Positions 37,863 to 47,497 are shown, counted from the first letter of the stretch. The stretch is 64,000 nucleotides of DNA from Blautia schinkii (GCF_013304825.1 NZ_JAAWUO010000010.1:1-64000), one strand, 5' to 3'. Translations and numbers: made by a program. Notes: generated by a model not told the origin, from the letters alone.

Positions 37863-37891
37863 TTTTCAATTGATTCCGGACGCGGTATAAT
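37863..37891 (+). promoter_or_regulatory. promoter for murC
   Basis: TATAAT (37886-37891) with TTTTCA or TTTCAA 16-17 bp upstream. The divergent region 37628-37942 holds only this and the glgC promoter. Confidence 0.5.
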
Positions 37892-37942
37892 AAAACAGAT
37901 CAGAGAATCCCGAAAACAACACATATATATAAGGAGATTATT

Positions 37943-39322
37943 ATGTATCAGATAGACTTTCACAAACCGCTTCACATTCATTTTATCGGAATCGGCGGCA
38001 TCAGCATGAGCGGCCTTGCAGAGATCCTTCTTGAAGAGAATTTCAGGATCTCCGGCTCCGATGCAAAAGCCAGCCCGCTTACCCGCACACTGGAGGAGCG
38101 CGGTGCAGTGATTTACTATGGACAGCGCGCTTCCAATATCAAGGATGATGTAGATGTTGTTGTATACACAGCAGCCATCCATCCGGACAACCCTGAATTC
38201 GCCTGCGCCAGGGAGAAAGGTCTTCCAATGCTCACACGTGCAGAGCTTCTTGGACAGATCATGCGCAACTACGACACACCGATTGCGATTTCCGGTACCC
38301 ATGGCAAAACAACCACAACTTCCATGGTTTCCCACATCCTTCTTGAGGGTGACTGCGATCCTACCATCAGTGTTGGCGGTATCCTTCCTGCCATCCACGG
38401 CAATATCCGTGTTGGAAATTCTGAGACTTTTGTCACTGAAGCATGTGAGTACACCAACAGCTTTCTCAGCTTTTTCCCGAAGATCAGCGTGATCCTGAAC
38501 ATGGATGCAGATCATCTTGATTTTTTCAAGGACATTGATGATATCCGCCACTCCTTCCGCAGGTTTGCAGAGCTTCTTCCGACTGACGGAACGCTGATCA
38601 TCAACGCGGACACCCCGGAATATGAAACGATCACCCGTGACCTCCCATGTCAGGTACTTACCTATGGCCTTGAGAACGATGCTGATTACACAGCCACAGA
38701 TATCACCTGGGATAAATACGGACATCCTTCTTTCTCCGTCCTTTTCCAGGGCAAAAAAATCGGCAGCTACTATCTCCGTGTACCGGGTATCCACAATGTA
38801 TCCAATGCACTTGCATCCATCGCCGTAGGACGTCTTCTCAACCTTCCTGATGAGGTGATCGTTAAAGGACTTGGAAGCTTTACAGGTACAGACCGCCGTT
38901 TCCAGTATAAGGGCGAAATCGGAGGCGTTACCATTATTGATGACTACGCACATCATCCAACAGAGATCGAGGCAACTCTTCACGCAGCGAAGAATTATCC
39001 TCATCAGAAAGTATGGTGCGTATTCCAGCCGCATACTTACACACGTACCAAGGCTCTGCTTCCTGAATTTGCCAGAGCCCTGACTCTTGCTGACCACGTA
39101 GTTCTTGCTGATATCTACGCAGCACGTGAGACGGATGACCTTGGCATTTCCTCCCAGGATCTCCAGAAACAGATCCAGGAACTGGGAACCCCTTGTGAAT
39201 ATTTCCCGACTTTCGATGAGATCGAGAGCTTTCTTTTAAAAAGTTGTGCACATGGTGATTTGTTGATAACTATGGGCGCGGGAGACGTTGTAAATATTGG
39301 AGAACACATCCTCGGAAAATAG
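37943..39322 (+). CDS. murC: UDP-N-acetylmuramate--L-alanine ligase
   Basis: 459 aa. HFIGIGGISMSGLAEILL (UDP-binding), ISGTHGKTTTTSMVSHIL (ATP loop), TEACEYTNSFLSFFP, NMDADHLDFFKD and IDDYAHHPTEIEATL (Mur ligase motifs). It adds L-alanine to UDP-MurNAc in peptidoglycan synthesis. A DnaA-box cluster starts one base after its stop codon. The 446-aa reverse-strand frame over it is an antisense shadow. Confidence 0.97.
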   Translation: MYQIDFHKPLHIHFIGIGGISMSGLAEILLEENFRISGSDAKASPLTRTLEERGAVIYYGQRASNIKDDVDVVVYTAAIHPDNPEFACAREKGLPMLTRAELLGQIMRNYDTPIAISGTHGKTTTTSMVSHILLEGDCDPTISVGGILPAIHGNIRVGNSETFVTEACEYTNSFLSFFPKISVILNMDADHLDFFKDIDDIRHSFRRFAELLPTDGTLIINADTPEYETITRDLPCQVLTYGLENDADYTATDITWDKYGHPSFSVLFQGKKIGSYYLRVPGIHNVSNALASIAVGRLLNLPDEVIVKGLGSFTGTDRRFQYKGEIGGVTIIDDYAHHPTEIEATLHAAKNYPHQKVWCVFQPHTYTRTKALLPEFARALTLADHVVLADIYAARETDDLGISSQDLQKQIQELGTPCEYFPTFDEIESFLLKSCAHGDLLITMGAGDVVNIGEHILGK

Positions 39323-39533
39323 TTATCCACATTATCCACATGCTTATGCACATTCCAGAGGTGCCCGGCATGTGGATTTTTTTGTGCATAACCCACTTGA
39401 CATAACTCGACAACATATTTCTGCAAATACCGCAATTTTCTTATAAAATCGTGGTTTATTCAAGTTTCCAATAATGTTATCCTCAAAATTATCCACACTA
39501 TCCACATTTTCCACATGTGGATTGGTGGATAGC
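39323..39533. promoter_or_regulatory. DnaA-box cluster upstream of dnaD
   Basis: Plus-strand TTATCCACA at 39323-39331 and 39332-39340 (touching), TTATGCACA 39344-39352, TGTGCATAA 39383-39391 (reverse), then TTATCCTCA 39477-39485, TTATCCACA 39489-39497, CTATCCACA 39498-39506, TTTTCCACA 39507-39515 (three touching at 9-bp steps) and TGTGGATTG 39516-39524 (reverse), plus GGTGGATAG. Between the two groups lies AT-rich DNA. The second group ends about 20 bp before the dnaD promoter. Confidence 0.85.
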
Positions 39534-39551
39534 TCCTGTGAAAATAAACTA

Positions 39552-39580
39552 TTCTCATTTAAAAGTGGTTGTGCTATAAT
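39552..39580 (+). promoter_or_regulatory. promoter for dnaD operon
   Basis: TTCTCA (39552-39557), 17 bp, TATAAT (39575-39580). The dnaD start is 115 bp downstream. The DnaA boxes end 20 bp upstream of the -35. Confidence 0.6.
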
Positions 39581-39694
39581 CCTCATTAGCATGGCGGACT
39601 TTTTATGTCCGCTGTAATTTACGTGACAGCTGCCGGGAGTGCTATAGATTCCAAATCGCTGTCAATATATTAAAAAGAAAGGTGAGCGCAGATC

Positions 39695-40822
39695 ATGAGC
39701 CTGATTTCTCTTAAAAATTCCTCCGAAACGGAGGTTACGGTTCTTTCCAACCGTTTTATTGACAACTTCATGCCTCGTGCCAACGGAGAATTTGTGAAGG
39801 TATATATCTACCTTCTCCGGGTGGTATCTGCAGCTCCTTCTTCTTTTAATCTGGAGGATATGGCAGATCGTCTTCTCTGTACAGACAGAGACATTTCCCG
39901 CGCACTGAAATACTGGGAAGCCGAGAAGCTGATCTCCCTGACTTACACAGCAGACCAGCAGCTGTCCGGCATCACCCTTCTGGAACCTGGTGATGCCGGG
40001 CAGCTTGAGAGCAGTGTTTCCAGTGAGGGAGCATTTTCCGGCGGAACAGCTTCTGCATTTGCTTCTGCTGTCGGAACAGATTCTGTTTCTGCTGCCTCCG
40101 GTTCTGCTACCTCCGCGCAGACGAATGCGAATGCAACCAGCCGTCTCACTCCTGACCGGGTAAAAGAGCTCAAACAGAACGAGGAGGTCAGTCAGCTTCT
40201 CTACATCACCGAGCAATATCTCTGCAAGACGCTGACACCTACGGAAATACAGAAAATCCTTTACTTTTATGATGAACTTAAAATGTCAGCGGATCTTATC
40301 GAATATCTTGTGGAATACTGTGTCTCCAGAGGACGCAAGAGTATACGATACATTGAAACGGTTGCCCTTGCCTGGTTCAGTGACGGAGTCACAACTGTGG
40401 AAATGGCCCGCGAGGCAAGCTCCCGTTTTTCCAGGGATTATTACACGATCCTGAAAGCAATGGGCATCAGCGGACGGAATCCTGTGGAGAACGAGATTTC
40501 TTACATTGATACCTGGCGCAAGACTTACGGCTTTGATCTGGAGCTGATCCAGGAAGCCTGCAGCCGGACAGTCCTCACAACAGGGCAGCCAAGCTTCCAG
40601 TACGCAGATAAGATCCTGTCCGGTTGGAAAAAGAAAAACGTACATACTCTGGAAGATATCCGGCTACTGGATGCAGAGCATAAGAAACGTCAGCTTGAGA
40701 AATCCGTTTCCCATCGGAAACAACCGGCTAAACAGCCGCAGGCGAATAACCGTTTCAATAATTTCCATCAGAGAGACTATGATTTCGCAGAGTATGAGAA
40801 ACGTCTTTTAAATAATCAGTAA
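39695..40822 (+). CDS. dnaD: DnaD domain protein (primosome component)
   Basis: 375 aa. N-terminal winged-helix (FIDNFMPRANGEFVKVYIYLLRVVS, MADRLLCTDRDISRALKYWEAEKLI), a Ser/Ala-rich linker (about 100-145, e.g. ASAFASAVGTDSVSAASGSA), and two C-terminal DnaB_2/DnaD-type segments (TPTEIQKILYFYDELKMSADLIEYLVEYC; YIDTWRKTYGFDLELIQEAC). It helps load the replicative helicase. RBS GGTGAG. Followed directly by a helicase-loader gene. Confidence 0.92.
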   Translation: MSLISLKNSSETEVTVLSNRFIDNFMPRANGEFVKVYIYLLRVVSAAPSSFNLEDMADRLLCTDRDISRALKYWEAEKLISLTYTADQQLSGITLLEPGDAGQLESSVSSEGAFSGGTASAFASAVGTDSVSAASGSATSAQTNANATSRLTPDRVKELKQNEEVSQLLYITEQYLCKTLTPTEIQKILYFYDELKMSADLIEYLVEYCVSRGRKSIRYIETVALAWFSDGVTTVEMAREASSRFSRDYYTILKAMGISGRNPVENEISYIDTWRKTYGFDLELIQEACSRTVLTTGQPSFQYADKILSGWKKKNVHTLEDIRLLDAEHKKRQLEKSVSHRKQPAKQPQANNRFNNFHQRDYDFAEYEKRLLNNQ

Positions 40823-40845
40823 GCTTTATCAATAAGGAGCTTTTT

Positions 40846-41832
40846 ATGCCTTTACAGAATTTTCAGTATGATACTATAATGAGAGAATACAGCCGCCGTC
40901 AGGCCCAGAACCACCGTATCCTGGAGGAGCACACTTCCCGGGCTTATGCGAAGATTCCCCGTCTTAAGGAGATTGACGACGAGGTCGCTACTTTAAGTGC
41001 TGACAAAGTACGGCGGCTTTTAAGCGGCAGGGAAAAGGGAACTTCTGATCTGAAAGCAGCCATCCAGGAGCTTTCCGATGAAAGGATCACTCTTCTCGTT
41101 GCCAACGGTTTTCCCGGGGATTATCTGGAGATGCCCTACACCTGCCCGCTCTGCCAGGATACCGGCTATATTGGCAGCAAAAAATGCACCTGTTTCAGGA
41201 AAGCTGAGATTGAACTGCTTTATGCGCAGTCTAATCTTAACGAAATTCTTGAAAAAGAGAATTTTGACAGCTTTTCATTTGACTATTATTCTGCTACAAT
41301 AAAAAACGAAGCCACGGGACTGTCTGCCCTGGATACAGCCAGACGGGCCTACGACACTGCACAGCGTTTTGTGCAGGACTTCGATCACAAATTCGAAAAT
41401 CTGTTTTTGTATGGCGATACCGGCGTGGGAAAAACCTTTCTCTCACACTGCATCGCGCGGGAGCTTCTCAGATCCACCCACTGCGTCCTGTATTTTTCAG
41501 CCTATGACCTCTTTGATATGATGGCTGCGAATTCTTTTTCCAGAAAAGATACAGGCACGGATGAAGAACTGATCTATGACTGCGACCTTCTTATCATTGA
41601 TGACCTTGGAACGGAGCTTACCAACAGCTTTGTGTCCTCGCAGCTTTTTCTCTGTCTCAATGAGCGTATCATGCGCAGGAAATCTACGATCATTTCCACG
41701 AATCTGACGCTCAAAAATTTCTCGGATACCTATTCCGAGAGAACTTTTTCCCGAATCGCAAGCAACTATCAGATGATCTCACTGATCGGGAAAGACATCC
41801 GTATACAGAAAATTTTTTTAGGAGGAAATTAA
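40846..41832 (+). CDS. DnaC/DnaI-type helicase loader ATPase
   Basis: 328 aa. A zinc-type module (YTCPLCQDTGYIGSKKCTCF) precedes an AAA+ domain: Walker A GDTGVGKTFLSHCIA (about 183-197), Walker B LLIIDDLGTEL, sensor STNLTLKNF and the SERTFSRI arginine region. It loads the DnaB-type helicase at origins or restart sites with DnaD. Lies 23 bp after dnaD and one base before prs, so probably a three-gene operon. Confidence 0.92.
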   Translation: MPLQNFQYDTIMREYSRRQAQNHRILEEHTSRAYAKIPRLKEIDDEVATLSADKVRRLLSGREKGTSDLKAAIQELSDERITLLVANGFPGDYLEMPYTCPLCQDTGYIGSKKCTCFRKAEIELLYAQSNLNEILEKENFDSFSFDYYSATIKNEATGLSALDTARRAYDTAQRFVQDFDHKFENLFLYGDTGVGKTFLSHCIARELLRSTHCVLYFSAYDLFDMMAANSFSRKDTGTDEELIYDCDLLIIDDLGTELTNSFVSSQLFLCLNERIMRRKSTIISTNLTLKNFSDTYSERTFSRIASNYQMISLIGKDIRIQKIFLGGN

Positions 41833-41833
41833 A

Positions 41834-43018
41834 ATGGCACTGGTAACTACAAAAGATTTTTCCACACTTCCGGTAGGAAGACTTGGACTGATTCCCCTTC
41901 AGAGCTGCAGCACATTAGGCAGTAAGGTGAATGACTGGCTGGTTAAATGGCGTGTCGAGAGACAGTATCCGGGAATGGATTCTTTCGCATTCGAGGGATA
42001 CAAACGCGATTCCTACATTATTGAAGCCAAGAATCCTCGTTTCGGTTCCGGTGAAGCCAAGTGTACCATCAACGAATCCGTCCGCGGTGACGATATCTAT
42101 GTTATGGTAGATGTGACTAACTATAGCCTGTCCTATCCGATCGGACCTTACACCAACCTCATGTCTCCGGATGATCACTTCCAGGATATGAAGCGTGTCA
42201 TTGCTGCCATCGGCGGAAAAGCCCGCAGAGTTAACGTAATCATGCCATATCTTTATGAGAGCCGCCAGGACAAACGTGTCGGAAGAGAGTCTCTTGACTG
42301 TGCCAATGCACTTCATGAACTGATCGATATGGGAGTTGAGAACATCATCACTTTCGATGCACATGATTCCCGTGTACAGAACGCTACTCCGCTCCACGGA
42401 TTCGAAACTGTACAGCCATCCTATCAGTTTATCAAAGCTCTTCTTAACAACGAAGAGGGGCTTCATATTGACAAAGATCATTTCATGACCATCAGCCCGG
42501 ATGAGGGAAGCATGAGCCGTGCCATCTATCTTGCCAACGTACTTGGTGTTGATATGGGTATGTATTACAAGCGTCTCGACTACTCAAGATATGTAAACGG
42601 CCGCCATCCGATCGCTGCATATGAGTTCCTTGGACCGAAGCTTGAGGGCAAAGACATGATCCTCATCGATGATATGATCTCTTCTGGCGATACCATCATT
42701 AAAATTGCTTCTCTCCTTAAAGAGAAAGGTGCCGGCAAAGTTTACATTTGCTCCACTTTCGGATTCTTCACAGACGGACTTGAGAAATTCGATGAAGCTC
42801 ATAAGAAAGGTTACTTTGACAAGCTCCTCACAACCAACCTGGTTTACCAGTCACCGGAGCTTCTTGAGAAACCGTATTACATCAGCTGTGACATGAGCAA
42901 GTATATTGCGCTGATCATTGATACACTGAATCATGATACATCTATCAGCCACCTTCTCAACCCGGTAGACAGAATCAAACGCTGTGTAAACAACTACATG
43001 AGCCAGTATGAGAAATAA
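41834..43018 (+). CDS. prs: ribose-phosphate pyrophosphokinase (PRPP synthetase), long form
   Basis: 394 aa, longer than the ~315-aa standard enzyme. Recognisable blocks: VMPYLYESRQDKR, ITFDAHDSRVQNA, and the PRPP-binding LIDDMISSGDTIIKIASLLKEKG. The N-terminal ~80 residues and the C-terminal tail differ from classic Prs, a form I associate with Lachnospiraceae-type clostridia. It makes PRPP for nucleotide, His and Trp synthesis. Start overlaps no gene; RBS GGAGG inside the end of the loader gene. Confidence 0.93.
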   Translation: MALVTTKDFSTLPVGRLGLIPLQSCSTLGSKVNDWLVKWRVERQYPGMDSFAFEGYKRDSYIIEAKNPRFGSGEAKCTINESVRGDDIYVMVDVTNYSLSYPIGPYTNLMSPDDHFQDMKRVIAAIGGKARRVNVIMPYLYESRQDKRVGRESLDCANALHELIDMGVENIITFDAHDSRVQNATPLHGFETVQPSYQFIKALLNNEEGLHIDKDHFMTISPDEGSMSRAIYLANVLGVDMGMYYKRLDYSRYVNGRHPIAAYEFLGPKLEGKDMILIDDMISSGDTIIKIASLLKEKGAGKVYICSTFGFFTDGLEKFDEAHKKGYFDKLLTTNLVYQSPELLEKPYYISCDMSKYIALIIDTLNHDTSISHLLNPVDRIKRCVNNYMSQYEK

Positions 43019-43056
43019 TTTTCCACCTGAAATACAATAAAGCTATAACAAAAATA

Positions 43057-43111
43057 CCCCGGTTCTCTGTTCGGACGGATATTCGTAATCCGCACTCGCT
43101 GAAAACCGGGG
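43057..43111. terminator. terminator with a repeat in its loop, between prs and the reverse-strand genes
   Basis: CCCCGGTT (43057-43064) pairs with AACCGGGG (43104-43111), followed by ATTTT on the plus strand and a short A/T tract on the other. Its loop is unusually long (39 nt) because it contains a member of the hairpin-repeat family. Confidence 0.75.
43074..43100. repeat. hairpin repeat head inside the prs terminator loop
   Basis: CGGATATTCGTAATCCG forms a 5-bp stem and is followed by CACTCGCT. It matches the head of the 163-bp element (CGGATATTCGCAATCCG...TCGCT) closely. Confidence 0.65.
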
Positions 43112-43127
43112 CATTTTAACGCACTGA

Positions 43128-44681
43128 TCATACCTGCAGCAATATTTTCTGATATGAAATTCCCTCTTTATCCAGGATCTCCATCTCTCTTTTATGGCAG
43201 GTGCTTATGATCACCTGTCTGTTTTCTTTATCAAGCCATCGAAGCACAGAGGCCAGACGTTCTTCATCATACATTCCAAACACATCATCCAGGATCACCG
43301 GAAAAGCTTCTTCCCTGCAAAAAAGCTCTCCTGCTGCCATACGCAGTGCAAAATATATCTGCTCCAGAGTTCCTCTGCTCAGTCTTCCGGCCGGAACTGT
43401 CCGTTCTCCTGTATTAACAAAAATATGAAGCTCCTCGTCCATGATCACTTCTTTATATTTGCCGCCGGTGATCTCACTTAGGATCTGCGAAGTACGGTGC
43501 TTCAGCCTGTCCCCGACCTGATCCGTGATATTTCCGGAAAGAGCCTCTATGGTTTCCATCGCCATATTAAGTGCCTGTATCTCCGTTTCCTCCGGCGTCA
43601 TTACTTCGGTATTCTCCTCACACTCAGCAAGCTCAGCCTGAAGATTGGAAAGAGCCGTATATTTCTCCTCATAATCCTGATTCAGATTGTTTCTGCTCCA
43701 GGTAAGTTCATCATGTCTGGAAAGCCAGCGTTCTCTCTGCCGCTCACGCTTGTTCAGCTCACGGCTAAGCCTTGTACGGAAAAACAACGCCGCAACGCTG
43801 ACTGCCGCAGCTGCAACGCCGGCCAGGACACTTAAGATCACATAGCTGGAAAAAGCCGCCAGACAGCCAGTACCTGCAATTCCTCCAATTACTGCCACAG
43901 CAAGTACAGCATCTGTCGCTTCCCGTCTCTTTTTTACCCTGTCAATACGCAGATCCAGCAGATCTTCAGCACTTCTGTCCCGGGTTCCCATATTCATTCC
44001 ATCCTGCTGCTGCGTTACTTTATTCCGCTTCTCATCCAGTTCCCGGATCTCTTTTCGGATATAATCCATATTGGAAGAAATCTTTTCCCGCTCTTTTTCC
44101 AGTTCTTTCTTTCTGCGGGCAGATTCTGTCATATAACCTTTTCTTGACATCTTAAGCATCTGCATAGCTCTGCCCATATCAATGGAACTGTCTCCTGCTC
44201 CCTGATAGCTGGCCATATAATTCTGCAGCTCCCGCACAAGATCACGGCCTGTAACACTCTTAAGCTGTGCTACTGAAACCGTATTGTCATAAACAGCTTC
44301 ACTTACATTTCCGAGAATGGCCTCCAAAGCCCCCTGTTCTGCATCCACAAGGCTTCCGTCATCCTCACAGAGAAGTTCTCCGAATTTTTTTTCTTTATAA
44401 AAATTTCTGGTAAGACGATAATTCTTTCCGCCGGATGTAAACCACATGATTCCACCATACTCAACCGGATTCTCCCAGGGCTCATATTTCGTATATGTAT
44501 CGTTCTGCGCCGCTTTGCCGCGGAGCCTGCGCACTCCGTAAAGCATGGAACGGATAAATGTATGTGTCGTTGTTTTACCGCTTTCATTCTCTCCATAGAG
44601 CACGTTCAGTCCCGGAGAAAGTACCACATCCTTATCCCGTATTTTACCGAAATTTTTTATTTTCAAACGTCTGATGACCAT
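43128..44681 (-). CDS. SbcC/YhaN-like AAA ATPase with central membrane hairpin
   Basis: 517 aa. Walker A GENESGKTTTHTFIRSMLYG, and near the end LSRGTLEQIYFALRMAAGELF (signature) and FPVILDDVFGMYDEERL (Walker B). The middle is coiled coil with a hydrophobic pair of segments (about 266-312: AVLAVAVIGGIAGTGCLAAFSSYVIL, GVAAAAVSVAALFF), as in YhaN-type proteins, but it is much shorter than usual (over 900 aa). It probably partners the phosphoesterase encoded upstream in DNA-end processing. Confidence 0.85.
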   Translation of the reverse strand: MVIRRLKIKNFGKIRDKDVVLSPGLNVLYGENESGKTTTHTFIRSMLYGVRRLRGKAAQNDTYTKYEPWENPVEYGGIMWFTSGGKNYRLTRNFYKEKKFGELLCEDDGSLVDAEQGALEAILGNVSEAVYDNTVSVAQLKSVTGRDLVRELQNYMASYQGAGDSSIDMGRAMQMLKMSRKGYMTESARRKKELEKEREKISSNMDYIRKEIRELDEKRNKVTQQQDGMNMGTRDRSAEDLLDLRIDRVKKRREATDAVLAVAVIGGIAGTGCLAAFSSYVILSVLAGVAAAAVSVAALFFRTRLSRELNKRERQRERWLSRHDELTWSRNNLNQDYEEKYTALSNLQAELAECEENTEVMTPEETEIQALNMAMETIEALSGNITDQVGDRLKHRTSQILSEITGGKYKEVIMDEELHIFVNTGERTVPAGRLSRGTLEQIYFALRMAAGELFCREEAFPVILDDVFGMYDEERLASVLRWLDKENRQVIISTCHKREMEILDKEGISYQKILLQV

Positions 44682-44738
44682 TTTTTCAGCAATCCTCCTG
44701 TGAACAGCAACCGTTATCCTGTCTTCCGCCTTTCCCTG

Positions 44739-45800
44739 TCATCTCCTGCTTCCAGTCTCCAGAAGAGCCTGCAAGCCGTAATACAGAGCTTTTTTTTCTA
44801 CAGTATCCAATTCTCCCTTTGAGAGAAAATAACCGATATAATCACCGATCAGCGTACCGCTGTAACGTTTGTAAAGCTCCGAAAGATCATAGGCTGGCCA
44901 GGATTCATCGATCACATCTGTGATGTTTCCCAGATTTTTCAGTTTTTCCGGGATCAGCAGAAGATCCGGTGACCGCATTCCCTGAAGGATAATACGGTAG
45001 ATATTTCTTCCGCCTCTGCGAAATATATGCGATTTCACAGCTTCTTCCAGCGATATCTGCGTGGTTTCCTCGTGAAGTGTCAGTATCAGCTGCTGATAGG
45101 AACGGCATGCAAAAGGCACAAATTCCGTACGGATTCTGCCATTTATAAGCCTTCCTTCCATGTATCCATGATCACCTGTATCATTTCTGTCTATCGGTTC
45201 CAGTGCCCCTGAAAAAGCGGCCTGATCCCTGATGAGGATCTGTGGTTTATGAATGTGTCCAAGTGCTATGTAATCAAATCCTGCTGCTGCCAGAGATGCA
45301 GCACTGAGCGGTATATGCTTCTCATCCCCGCCGTGTGCAAGAAGAATGTGAATGCCTTCCTCCTGGATCGGAGATGCTTTGTCATAAAGCCCCTCTTTTA
45401 TTTCCCTGTCATAATAGCTGAGTCCGTATACATAAACATCCAGTTTCGAATCTTTAACGTAAGTAAGCTCTCTGTTCTTAAAGAATGTGACGTTGGGATT
45501 CCATTCAAATGTATTATAAAAAGAATCCCTGCTGATAAAATCATGGTTTCCGGCCATAAGATATACCCTTGTATCCGGGATGGTGGAAAACAGATAATTT
45601 ACTTCTTTAAGTTCTCTCATTAGCGGCTGGCGGTGGAACAGATCTCCGGATATAAATAGCAAATCCACCGGGTCTTGGCGGATGCCCGCAATAACCCGGC
45701 GGAAAGTATTCCAGATTTCTTCCTCCCGCTCTTTGCTCCATGGGCATCCCCTGTCAGGAACAGCTCCCAGGTGCACGTCTGCAAGATGAATAAATCTCAT
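44739..45800 (-). CDS. SbcD/YhaO-like metallophosphoesterase
   Basis: 353 aa. Metal-site motifs: DVHLG (within FIHLADVHLGAVP), ISGDLFHR, MAGNHDF, HGGDEKH and GHIHKPQ. A C-terminal capping segment follows (about 250-353). Paired with the SbcC/YhaN-like gene 57 bp downstream, it should act as a nuclease on DNA ends. Gene order phosphoesterase then ATPase is usual. Confidence 0.9.
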   Translation of the reverse strand: MRFIHLADVHLGAVPDRGCPWSKEREEEIWNTFRRVIAGIRQDPVDLLFISGDLFHRQPLMRELKEVNYLFSTIPDTRVYLMAGNHDFISRDSFYNTFEWNPNVTFFKNRELTYVKDSKLDVYVYGLSYYDREIKEGLYDKASPIQEEGIHILLAHGGDEKHIPLSAASLAAAGFDYIALGHIHKPQILIRDQAAFSGALEPIDRNDTGDHGYMEGRLINGRIRTEFVPFACRSYQQLILTLHEETTQISLEEAVKSHIFRRGGRNIYRIILQGMRSPDLLLIPEKLKNLGNITDVIDESWPAYDLSELYKRYSGTLIGDYIGYFLSKGELDTVEKKALYYGLQALLETGSRR

Positions 45801-45906
45801 AATGTTCTCCCTTGTTGTGTATTACTCAAAATCAGTGTTACAGAACCTGTTCTTCAGCTCTGCCGCTTACAGCACAAAATGTTCATGCTGCTGATATCAG
45901 AGCAGA

Positions 45907-47298
45907 TTAAAGATCGCAGTTCTTTACAGTTCTCGGGAACGGGATCACGTCACGGATGTTGCCCATTCCTGTAAGATACATTACGCATCTCTCAAATCCA
46001 AGTCCGAATCCTGAATGACGGGTAGAACCGTATTTACGAAGATCCAGATAGAAATCGTAATCTTCCGGTTTCAGTCCAAGCTCGTCCATACGTGCTTTCA
46101 GTTTACCGTAGTCATCCTCTCTCTGGCTTCCTCCGATGATCTCTCCGATTCCCGGTACAAGACAGTCCATAGCTGCTACAGTCTTACCATCTTCGTTGAG
46201 TTTCATATAGAAGGCCTTGATCTCTTTCGGATAATCAGTAACAAATACAGGTCTCTTATAGATCTGCTCTGTCAGATAACGCTCATGCTCTGTCTGAAGG
46301 TCGCAACCCCAGAATACCTTGTAATCAAATTTATCGTTGTTTTTCTCAAGGATTTCAACAGCCTCTGTGTATGTTACATGTGCAAACTCAGAGTTCAGCA
46401 CATGGTTCAGTCTGTCAAGAAGTCCCTTGTCTACGAAGGAATTGAAGAAATTTATCTCCTCCGGTGCATTCTCAAGAACGTAACGGATCACATATTTCAG
46501 CATAGCTTCTGCAAGCTCCATAGCATCCTGAATATCTGCAAATGCACACTCCGGCTCGATCATCCAGAACTCAGCTGCATGTCGTGTTGTATTGGAGTTC
46601 TCTGCACGGAAAGTTGGTCCGAATGTGTAGATATTGCGGAATGCCTGTGCAAATGTCTCACCGTTGAGCTGACCGCTTACTGTAAGATTAGTCTCTTTTC
46701 CGAAGAAGTCCTGAGAATAATCTACTTTTCCATCCTCTGTCATCGGTATGTTCTTAGGATCCAGTGTTGTTACCTGGAACATTTCTCCTGCGCCCTCACA
46801 GTCACTTCCTGTGATCAGTGGTGTATGCACATAGACAAAATCTCTCTCCTGGAAGAATTTATGAATCGCATATGCACAGAGAGAACGTACACGGAATACT
46901 GCCTGGAAAGTGTTTGTTCTCGGTCTTAAATGTGTCATAGTTCTTAAATATTCAAGACTGTGGCGTTTCTTCTGAAGCGGATAATCCGGAGCAGAACCTC
47001 CCTCTACAAATACTTCTGATGCCTGAATCTCAAATGGCTGTTTCGCCTGCGGTGTTGCTACCAGTGTTCCTTTAACGATAATGGCTGCACCTACATTTAA
47101 TTTGGAAACCTCTGCAAAATTCTCCATGTTATCATGATATACGATCTGAAGAGTTTCAAAAAAACTTCCATCATGAAGCACGATAAAACCAAATGCCTTG
47201 GAATCACGAACGCTGCGCACCCAGCCGCCTACTGTGATCTCTTTATCAAGATACTGTTCACGGTTTCTGTAAATCTCTTTAACTGTTGTCAGTTTCAT
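45907..47298 (-). CDS. asnS: asparaginyl-tRNA synthetase
   Basis: 463 aa. N-terminal OB fold ([23 protein letters not shown]), class II motif 2 ([24 protein letters not shown]) and motif 3 ([28 protein letters not shown]). The latter fits AsnS rather than AspS or GatCAB. Full length. Leader of about 70 nt contains a small hairpin (CGGACAT/ATGTCCG, 47342-47359). Confidence 0.97.
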   Translation of the reverse strand: MKLTTVKEIYRNREQYLDKEITVGGWVRSVRDSKAFGFIVLHDGSFFETLQIVYHDNMENFAEVSKLNVGAAIIVKGTLVATPQAKQPFEIQASEVFVEGGSAPDYPLQKKRHSLEYLRTMTHLRPRTNTFQAVFRVRSLCAYAIHKFFQERDFVYVHTPLITGSDCEGAGEMFQVTTLDPKNIPMTEDGKVDYSQDFFGKETNLTVSGQLNGETFAQAFRNIYTFGPTFRAENSNTTRHAAEFWMIEPECAFADIQDAMELAEAMLKYVIRYVLENAPEEINFFNSFVDKGLLDRLNHVLNSEFAHVTYTEAVEILEKNNDKFDYKVFWGCDLQTEHERYLTEQIYKRPVFVTDYPKEIKAFYMKLNEDGKTVAAMDCLVPGIGEIIGGSQREDDYGKLKARMDELGLKPEDYDFYLDLRKYGSTRHSGFGLGFERCVMYLTGMGNIRDVIPFPRTVKNCDL

Positions 47299-47369
47299 AA
47301 TCTATACCTCATTCCTCATAATTCAGGATTTCCCGTCCCTTCGGACATATAAATGTCCGTATCGAATTA

Positions 47370-47398
47370 AGTATAGACTATTCTTATGGTTCGCGCAA
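47370..47398 (-). promoter_or_regulatory. promoter for asnS
   Basis: TTGCGC (47393-47398), 17 bp, TATACT (47370-47375) on the minus strand. No T-box leader is recognisable. Confidence 0.7.
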
Positions 47399-47445
47399 GG
47401 AGTAATTGGAAGGAATTAGCTGCCCTGGTATAATTCCTGTGATAT

Positions 47446-47484
47446 AAAAAATCCCGCATGCCGGAAAATGTGCCGACATGCGGA
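47446..47484 (-). terminator. terminator of the SGNH protein gene
   Basis: CCGCATGcCGG (47454-47464) pairs with CCGaCATGCGG (47473-47483); on the minus strand a T6 run follows (47446-47451). Confidence 0.85.
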
Positions 47485-47497
47485 ATCTTTTGTTCTT

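Noticed and set aside
37757-39097. 446-aa reverse frame over murC
   Set aside because: Fully antisense to a clear MurC; no ribosome site, composition not protein-like.
39323-39533. Main chromosomal origin
   Set aside because: No dnaA or dnaN nearby; the boxes alone cannot show that replication starts here, so it is kept as a regulatory or origin-like cluster only.
47299-47369. T-box leader for asnS
   Set aside because: Only a small hairpin is present; no T-box motif TGGNACCGCG or specifier arrangement.
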